From positions 1 through 64,000 of the forward strand of contig NZ_JAPWGW010000003.1 in NCBI RefSeq assembly GCF_027213945.1: 64,000 nucleotides of DNA, read 5' to 3'. Numbering within the stretch: the first letter of the stretch is position 1; each line of letters begins with the position of its first letter. This document shows, in pieces, positions 59,472-64,000 of this stretch. The position numbers and the translations under genes are program-made. The DNA is from Henriciella marina. Lineage in GTDB: Bacteria; Pseudomonadota; Alphaproteobacteria; Caulobacterales; Hyphomonadaceae. A model generated the notes under the pieces. The model was not told the origin of the DNA and made no database searches. It saw only the letters and a program-made list of their open reading frames with translations.

Positions 59472-60272
59472 CTACTCAGCCGCTTTAACGAGCAGCGTCA
59501 GCGTGGTCGTATAGCTGCGCACATCAGTCTCGGCCCCCTCAGGTGAGAGCGCGATGTGCCGGACCATAAGCAGGTGCTCGCCCGGCGCTGACGCGGTAAA
59601 TGCAAGGCGGCCGCTCTCATCGGTCTTCAAAGCCGTGTCGGGCTCGCCCTCTTCCCGGCTGGAGCCGGGCGAAAAGAGTGTAACGTCATACCCTGCGAGA
59701 GGCGCGCCATCGAACAGGACGTCCGCTCCAAATCGCTCACCGACGCGAAGATCCGCAGGGTTCGCGCCCGGCCGGATCGCCAGTCTGCCGATTTCACTCT
59801 CCAGAGATGCGTGCGGCCCCTTTCCAAACGCCAGATAAATATCTGACACGGTCGCGGTCTGGGCGGTGAGAACATCCGCCTCCTCTGGCAGCGTTTCCTT
59901 GTCCAGACCGTCGCCTCCGAGCAGGAAATATGCGCCATCGATCCGCGCAACTTCGCCCTTCCGGCCGAGCCGTTCGCCGGACGAGAAACGGTAATGCCCG
60001 CTTTCCTCCAGCGTCGCTTCAAGGATTGTTCGGTCGGGGCGTTCTGCCAGACGGCCGAATTCTCCCACTTCTCCCTCAGGCGTCACGATCATCCACGCGT
60101 CTGAGGTGAGACCAATTTCCGTATGGGGAAAGTCGTCGCTGAACGTCGCATGGAAGAGAATTTTGCCTTCCTCATCCGGACTTTCGGTGATCGGTACGAT
60201 AAACCCCGCATGGGCGAAGGCAGGGGCGGCAACGAACAGCGTCGCAGCCCCGACGAGAAGCGATCTTATCAT
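59472..60272 (-). CDS. DUF4198 periplasmic protein, metal-uptake type
   Basis: The 266-residue protein has a clear signal peptide (MIRSLLVGAATLFVAAPAFA) and the mature chain would start with histidine (HAGFIVP). DUF4198 proteins, related to NikM/CbiK-like periplasmic components, are found with TonB-dependent and metal transport genes, and an N-terminal histidine often contributes a metal site. The remainder is beta-rich, with two immunoglobulin-like halves (for example APLAGYDVTLFSPGSS). Its ATG overlaps the stop of the DUF6607 gene by 4 bases, so both belong to the iron-type operon read leftward from 61.4 kb. Confidence 0.88.
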   Translation of the reverse strand: MIRSLLVGAATLFVAAPAFAHAGFIVPITESPDEEGKILFHATFSDDFPHTEIGLTSDAWMIVTPEGEVGEFGRLAERPDRTILEATLEESGHYRFSSGERLGRKGEVARIDGAYFLLGGDGLDKETLPEEADVLTAQTATVSDIYLAFGKGPHASLESEIGRLAIRPGANPADLRVGERFGADVLFDGAPLAGYDVTLFSPGSSREEGEPDTALKTDESGRLAFTASAPGEHLLMVRHIALSPEGAETDVRSYTTTLTLLVKAAE

Positions 60273-61321
60273 CCTTCTTCCCCGACAGCTGACTGGTCTG
60301 CCGGGCGAAGCCGGTCAGCGAGCGCGCCGATATCGGGCGTCACGAAACTGCGGATGACAGATCTCGCTTCGGTCACGGCCGACGCGGTATCGCGCTCTCC
60401 TGCCTGAACCTCGTTCGCAAGGCCAAGTAGCGGATTATACAGGGCTTCGGTTTCGCCTTTTATGGTGATGGCAAAGCGCGGATACTCGGCTTCAATCTTT
60501 GCCCACTCATCACGGACACCGGCCCAGTAGTCTTCGGTCGCCGCCCAGTAGTCTTCGCCCGCGGCCACCTCGAAATCAGAGCTACGGCGATACGTATTCA
60601 CGCCAATCTCGCGAACGAGGGCCTGCGGCTCTCCGGTCAGGATCAGCTTGGAATTGTCCTGCTCATGCACCCAGCCATCCGGCGTCAGCGTGTGACGGTT
60701 GACGGCGTCGACCGCATGATAGTCATCGCGCGTCGTCATATCGCGGCGCGGCAGCGCGCGCCATTCGGCCGGCGGGGTCCACTCGGCAATCCCATCCTCA
60801 TAGGTCCAGTCGCCCACCGCGCCATATCGCGGCGCGTCATCGACCTGATACACCGTCTGCGACCAGGCGCCTTGGCGCTCACCGGCTGGCACGTCGCGCC
60901 ACGCCCAGGCATTGCCGCCAATGAAAACCAGGACGCGCTGCGGCTCATACCGCCAGTCCTGGCGCCAGTGCTTCACCACGATGGGGGCATCCTCGGGTCC
61001 GACCACAAGAATGTGCTGCAGGCTGATGAAGTCGCCCGTGTCTTCGACAACCCGGACGATCTCATTACCGCCTGACAGTTTGCGGTCCTTCAGCTCATAG
61101 CCCTCCACAAAGGGCACGGTCTCGATGAAATCGAATGTTACCTTATAGTCCCCCGCCATCGCCAGAACCGATTGCCGGTCGCGCTCGAAACTGGCTGCCT
61201 CTTCTGCCGAAGACACCATTTCTGCGGAGCTGGTCTGCCCGACAGCGGCGCCGCTCGCTGTACAGGACGTCAGTAAGAAAGCTGCGCAGGCGAGCGCGCT
61301 GAATGAAGCCGAATTTCGCAT
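60269..61321 (-). CDS. DUF6607-type lipoprotein in the iron-type locus
   Basis: The 350-residue protein starts MRNSASFSALACAAFLLTSC, a lipoprotein signal with lipobox LLTSC. The body is beta-rich and tryptophan-rich (HWRQDWRYEPQRVLVFIGG, WEDYWAAT-like repeats near 265-285) and matches a family of uncharacterised proteins that I recall as DUF6607; the family name is from memory. Members are often beside TonB receptors. It is the first gene of an operon with the DUF4198 gene and faces the TonB receptor across a divergent promoter with two Fur-like boxes. A role in iron or haem handling is inferred from this context. Confidence 0.78.
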   Translation of the reverse strand: MRNSASFSALACAAFLLTSCTASGAAVGQTSSAEMVSSAEEAASFERDRQSVLAMAGDYKVTFDFIETVPFVEGYELKDRKLSGGNEIVRVVEDTGDFISLQHILVVGPEDAPIVVKHWRQDWRYEPQRVLVFIGGNAWAWRDVPAGERQGAWSQTVYQVDDAPRYGAVGDWTYEDGIAEWTPPAEWRALPRRDMTTRDDYHAVDAVNRHTLTPDGWVHEQDNSKLILTGEPQALVREIGVNTYRRSSDFEVAAGEDYWAATEDYWAGVRDEWAKIEAEYPRFAITIKGETEALYNPLLGLANEVQAGERDTASAVTEARSVIRSFVTPDIGALADRLRPADQSAVGEEG

Positions 61322-61369
61322 AGTCTTATCCCTCTTGGCTGGCCCCGATGAAGGGCCCTAGACCCCTTC

Positions 61370-61396
61370 TGATAATGATAGTGAGAATCATTTGCA
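61370..61396 (-). promoter_or_regulatory. Fur-like box A (facing the DUF6607/DUF4198 operon)
   Basis: TGATAATGATAGTGAGAATCA (the first 21 of 27 bases) resembles the 19-bp Fur consensus GATAATGATAATCATTATC, and the right end continues to TTTGCA. Its complement begins TGCAAATGATTCTCA, nearly identical to box B in the opposite orientation. It lies 49 bases before the DUF6607 start. Confidence 0.7.
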
Positions 61397-61426
61397 ATAC
61401 TCGAAAGCCTATGCAATGAGAGCGAC

Positions 61427-61451
61427 TGCAAATCATTCTCAAGTAATCATG
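61427..61451 (+). promoter_or_regulatory. Fur-like box B (facing the TonB receptor gene)
   Basis: TGCAAATCATTCTCAAGTAAT (start of the box) repeats the 15-base core of box A's complement with one difference (TGCAAATCATTCTCA against TGCAAATGATTCTCA). It ends 10 bases before the receptor's ATG, so a bound repressor would block initiation. Confidence 0.65.
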
Positions 61452-61461
61452 AGGGGAAATC

Positions 61462-63627
61462 ATGACGTTTACAAGCCACCATAATCTGAGAGCCGGCCTG
61501 CTGATGGGCACCGCACTCATCCTGTCGGCCCCTGCCCTCGCGCAGAGCCCGGACGTGCCCGACGACGAGGAACGCCGCGAAGAGACCGTGACCGTCTACG
61601 GCACCTCCAACCCCATCCCGGTCTTCGACTATCCCGGTCAGGTCAGCGTCATCACGCGCGATGACCTCGACACCTTCGCGCCCTCTACCGTCTCGGACGC
61701 TCTACGCGATGTGCCGGGTCTCGACTTCGCTGGTGGCCCACGCCGGACGGGCGAGCTGCCCAGCATCCGCGGCCTCTCGGGTCAGAATGTCCTCATCCTT
61801 GTCGATGGCACGCGCCAGAGCTTTACCTCGGCCCATGATGGCCGCTTCTTTCTCGACCCTGAACTGATCGGGAAGGCCGAAGTCGTGAAAGGCCCCGCCT
61901 CCGCACTCTACGGGTCTGGCGCCGTCGGCGGCGTCCTCGCCTTTGAGAGCGTCGATGCGGCAGACTTTCTCGAAGAGGATCAGACCATGGGCGCCCGGGT
62001 GCGCCTTGGCTATCAGAGCGTCAACGAAGAGACCCTCGCTACCCTCTCCGGCTTTACCCGCCAGGGCAAGTTCGACGGCGTCGCCAGTATCGGCCTTCGC
62101 CAGTCCGGCGACATCGACCTTGGCTCGGGCGCATCGCTGCCGTCCGATGACGACATCGCGACCGGCCTCCTGAAGGGCAGCTACGCGCTGACCGAAGCCC
62201 TCAACCTCGAAGCCTCATGGCAGCGGTTCGACAATACGGCCATCGAGCCGAATAACGGACAGGGCACCGCTGGCACCGGCGACACCGTACTCGACCGCGA
62301 TGTCGAAAAGGACATTGTCACCGACACCTACCGCGCCGCCATCACCTTCAATCCCGCCAGCAATAACTGGATCGACACGACCCTGACGGCCTATCAGACT
62401 GACAGCAAGGTCGATGAGTTCGACCAGACTGTCCCGCGCACGATCTCGCGAGATATTGAAACGACGGGCTTCAGCATCCGCAACGCGTCCCGCTTCACGC
62501 TTGGCCAGAGCGAGAACACCATCACCATCGGCGCAGACTGGTATGAAGACGAACAGGTCGGCACTGACGATCAAACCGTAACAGGCACGCGGAACGGCGT
62601 TCCGGACGGCATGAGCGAGTTTACTGGCGTCTTCGCACAGCTGGAATCCGTCATCGCCACACAGTTCGGTGAACTCCTCATCGTGCCCGGCGTGCGGTTC
62701 GATGAGTTCGAAAGCTCATCCTCTGTGTCGGCCGGCCAGAAGAATTCTGACGATGCCGTTTCTCCGCGCTTCGCAGCCAGTTTCGAGCCGGCCGGCGCGA
62801 CATGGTTCCGGGCATTCGGGTCATACTCGGAAGGCTTCCGTGCACCGTCCGTAAACGAACTTTATCTCGACGGCGTGCACTTCTCGGTGCCGCATCCCAT
62901 CCTGTTCAACCCTGCCCGCGGCTCATTCGTTTTCGTGAACAACAATTTCATCCCGAACCCGGACCTCGTTCCTGAAAAGACCGAAACGGTAGAGTTCGGC
63001 GCAGGGGTCGATTTCCGCGATGTCTGGACCAGCCGCGACCGCCTTCAAGGCAAGCTCAGCTATTTCGAGACGGACGCGCAGGACCTCATCAACCTCTCGG
63101 TCGATTTCGCCTACGACCCGACCTGCTTTGCGCCGCCTGCCTTTCAGCCCTGCACAGCTGGCACGACCAATTCGGCCAATGTCGACTCTGCGCAGATCGA
63201 AGGCTGGGAGGGCGAACTTCGCTACGACTCAGAGCGCTTCTTCAGCCAGGCGACCCTCTCCATTATCGAAGGGACGGACAATTCCGACGGTTCTGACCTT
63301 GGCTCGCTGACGGCAGACAGGCTGGCGCTGAACTTCGGTGTCAAAATGCCGGAGTGGAACAGCCGCATCGGCTCCCGCATCCAGATCGCCGACGATTTCG
63401 AACGCCGCGAGGCCGATGGCGCGGGCGGCTTCACCATGGCCGAACAGAGAGACGGCTATGTCGTGGTCGACCTCTATGCCAGCTGGTCGCCCTCCTTCGC
63501 CGAGAATGTCCGGCTGGACGTCGGTATCGATAACATCTTCGAGCACGACTATGACCGCGTCTTTGAGGGCGTGTCGGAGCCGGGGCGCAACTTCAAGGCC
63601 GCCCTCTCCTGGGAGTTCGGCACCTGA
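61462..63627 (+). CDS. TonB-dependent outer-membrane receptor, haem/haemoglobin type
   Basis: TonB receptors import scarce ligands through a gated 22-strand barrel. The 721-residue protein has a signal peptide (LLMGTALILSAPALAQ), a plug domain at about 45-165 (QVSVITRDDLDTF, LPSIRGLSGQNVLILVDG, YGSGAVGGVLAFES) and a barrel ending in SWEFGT. The FRAPSVNELY and NPDLVPEKTE motifs with histidines between them follow the pattern of haem receptors such as HmuR/HemR. The strong Shine-Dalgarno is GAGGGGAAA. The Fur-like box just upstream supports iron control. The ligand is inferred, not proved. Confidence 0.92.
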   Translation: MTFTSHHNLRAGLLMGTALILSAPALAQSPDVPDDEERREETVTVYGTSNPIPVFDYPGQVSVITRDDLDTFAPSTVSDALRDVPGLDFAGGPRRTGELPSIRGLSGQNVLILVDGTRQSFTSAHDGRFFLDPELIGKAEVVKGPASALYGSGAVGGVLAFESVDAADFLEEDQTMGARVRLGYQSVNEETLATLSGFTRQGKFDGVASIGLRQSGDIDLGSGASLPSDDDIATGLLKGSYALTEALNLEASWQRFDNTAIEPNNGQGTAGTGDTVLDRDVEKDIVTDTYRAAITFNPASNNWIDTTLTAYQTDSKVDEFDQTVPRTISRDIETTGFSIRNASRFTLGQSENTITIGADWYEDEQVGTDDQTVTGTRNGVPDGMSEFTGVFAQLESVIATQFGELLIVPGVRFDEFESSSSVSAGQKNSDDAVSPRFAASFEPAGATWFRAFGSYSEGFRAPSVNELYLDGVHFSVPHPILFNPARGSFVFVNNNFIPNPDLVPEKTETVEFGAGVDFRDVWTSRDRLQGKLSYFETDAQDLINLSVDFAYDPTCFAPPAFQPCTAGTTNSANVDSAQIEGWEGELRYDSERFFSQATLSIIEGTDNSDGSDLGSLTADRLALNFGVKMPEWNSRIGSRIQIADDFERREADGAGGFTMAEQRDGYVVVDLYASWSPSFAENVRLDVGIDNIFEHDYDRVFEGVSEPGRNFKAALSWEFGT

Positions 63628-63775
63628 CATCGCAGGCGCGCGCACGCCCGCGCCCTGCCATCTGGCGAGCCCCCGGATCGGCCCTTGCCCAATAGCGGCG
63701 AGGGCCGTCCGCTCCCGCACCACACACAGTGCACCCCCAGCCCTTTACGCGCCCCTGCCCTCGCCCCATCTTGCC

Positions 63776-63790
63776 GTTCATGGCTCGTTC
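63776..63790 (+). promoter_or_regulatory. LexA-type SOS box overlapping the uvrB start
   Basis: GTTC-ATGGCTC-GTTC is a perfect match to the alphaproteobacterial LexA operator GTTC-N7-GTTC. Positions 4-6 of the box's spacer region include the proposed ATG (63780-63782). uvrB is a known SOS gene, so the site is plausible. Confidence 0.7.
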
Positions 63791-64000
63791 CCCCTCTTCA
63801 GGCGTCCAGGATGCTGGCGCCACATTCAACTGGTCCGGCGCCGCGCGCGATGCGTCGGGCACGCTGCCATCCGACAACTGGACGCCGCACAGGCCTGACC
63901 GGCAGTGGGAGAAGATCGAGGGCGGCAAGCGCTTCAAGGTCGCTTCAGACTATGAGCCCGCCGGCGACCAGCGCACCGCCATCCCCGAACTCGTCGAAGG
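63780..64000 (+). CDS. uvrB: Excinuclease ABC subunit B, 5' end (gene leaves the window)
   Basis: UvrB verifies DNA damage and forms the pre-incision complex of nucleotide excision repair. Seventy-three codons are present. The end of the segment, GGKRFKVASDYEPAGDQRTAI, is the highly conserved UvrB N terminus, here preceded by about 50 extra residues (MARSPSSGVQDAG...). The ATG has no visible Shine-Dalgarno upstream (CGCCCCATCTTGCCGTTC), and no better in-frame start follows before the conserved part. A LexA-type box covers the start. Confidence 0.93.
   Translation, partial: MARSPSSGVQDAGATFNWSGAARDASGTLPSDNWTPHRPDRQWEKIEGGKRFKVASDYEPAGDQRTAIPELVE

Overview
The window is bacterial chromosome from an alphaproteobacterium, most likely of the Hyphomonadaceae/Caulobacterales side of the class. 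What is seen: high G+C genes, a CckA-type hybrid histidine kinase, FlbT, a one-cysteine DksA, a PntAA/PntAB/PntB transhydrogenase split into three genes, GTTC-N7-GTTC and TTAA-N7-TTAA-type operator motifs, and many secreted peptidases and lipoproteins. The family-level placement is inference; no ribosomal RNA or tRNA gene is present to settle it.

Layout. Positions 1-15 kb hold the transcription/translation core, all on the minus strand: rplK-rplA, a terminator, rplJ-rplL-rpoB-rpoC, then rpsL-rpsG-fusA-tuf (tuf runs off the left edge). secE and nusG, which usually sit upstream of rplK, are absent; an M48 lipoprotein protease is there instead. From 15.7 to 33.7 kb lies a mixed housekeeping stretch: a membrane-anchored coiled-coil protein with a helix-hairpin-helix tail, two RNA methyltransferases, cckA, an L,D-transpeptidase/M15 peptidase pair (cell-wall remodelling), a FliM-like motor-switch protein, dksA, marC, flbT, a MoxR ATPase, tlyA, an SDR, a Cu/Zn-SOD-like lipoprotein, arfB and an RcnB-like protein. 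From 34 to 45 kb: slt, dapA-smpB, a galU/epimerase/dehydratase run, an SDR and the pnt operon. From 45 to 54.5 kb: lipoproteins, DUF885 and M14 peptidases, an FAD monooxygenase and an AceE-like E1. At 54.5-56.2 kb a visibly AT-richer segment carries one PD-(D/E)xK nuclease-like gene. From 56.3 kb to the end: an acyl-CoA ligase and GPH-type transporter, a divergent iron-type locus (DUF6607/DUF4198 against a TonB receptor) with mirror-image Fur-like boxes, and the start of uvrB overlapped by a LexA-type box.

How the parts work together. The left third is ribosome and RNA polymerase supply. The ribosome theme recurs with smpB and arfB (two ribosome-rescue factors), the rRNA methyltransferases and dksA. 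CckA is the head of the CtrA phosphorelay in this class, and CtrA-like boxes lie upstream of both flagellar genes here. Slt, the L,D-transpeptidase, the M15 peptidase and dapA serve peptidoglycan.

The most unusual items are (1) a 270-bp stand-alone unit at about 33.75-34.01 kb in which a 26-codon reading frame is preceded by a 16-base exact complement of the alphaproteobacterial 16S rRNA 3' end and followed by a hairpin and a strong terminator, and (2) the AT-rich solitary nuclease gene at 54.6 kb, a candidate single-gene defence element. Neither function is demonstrated by the sequence.
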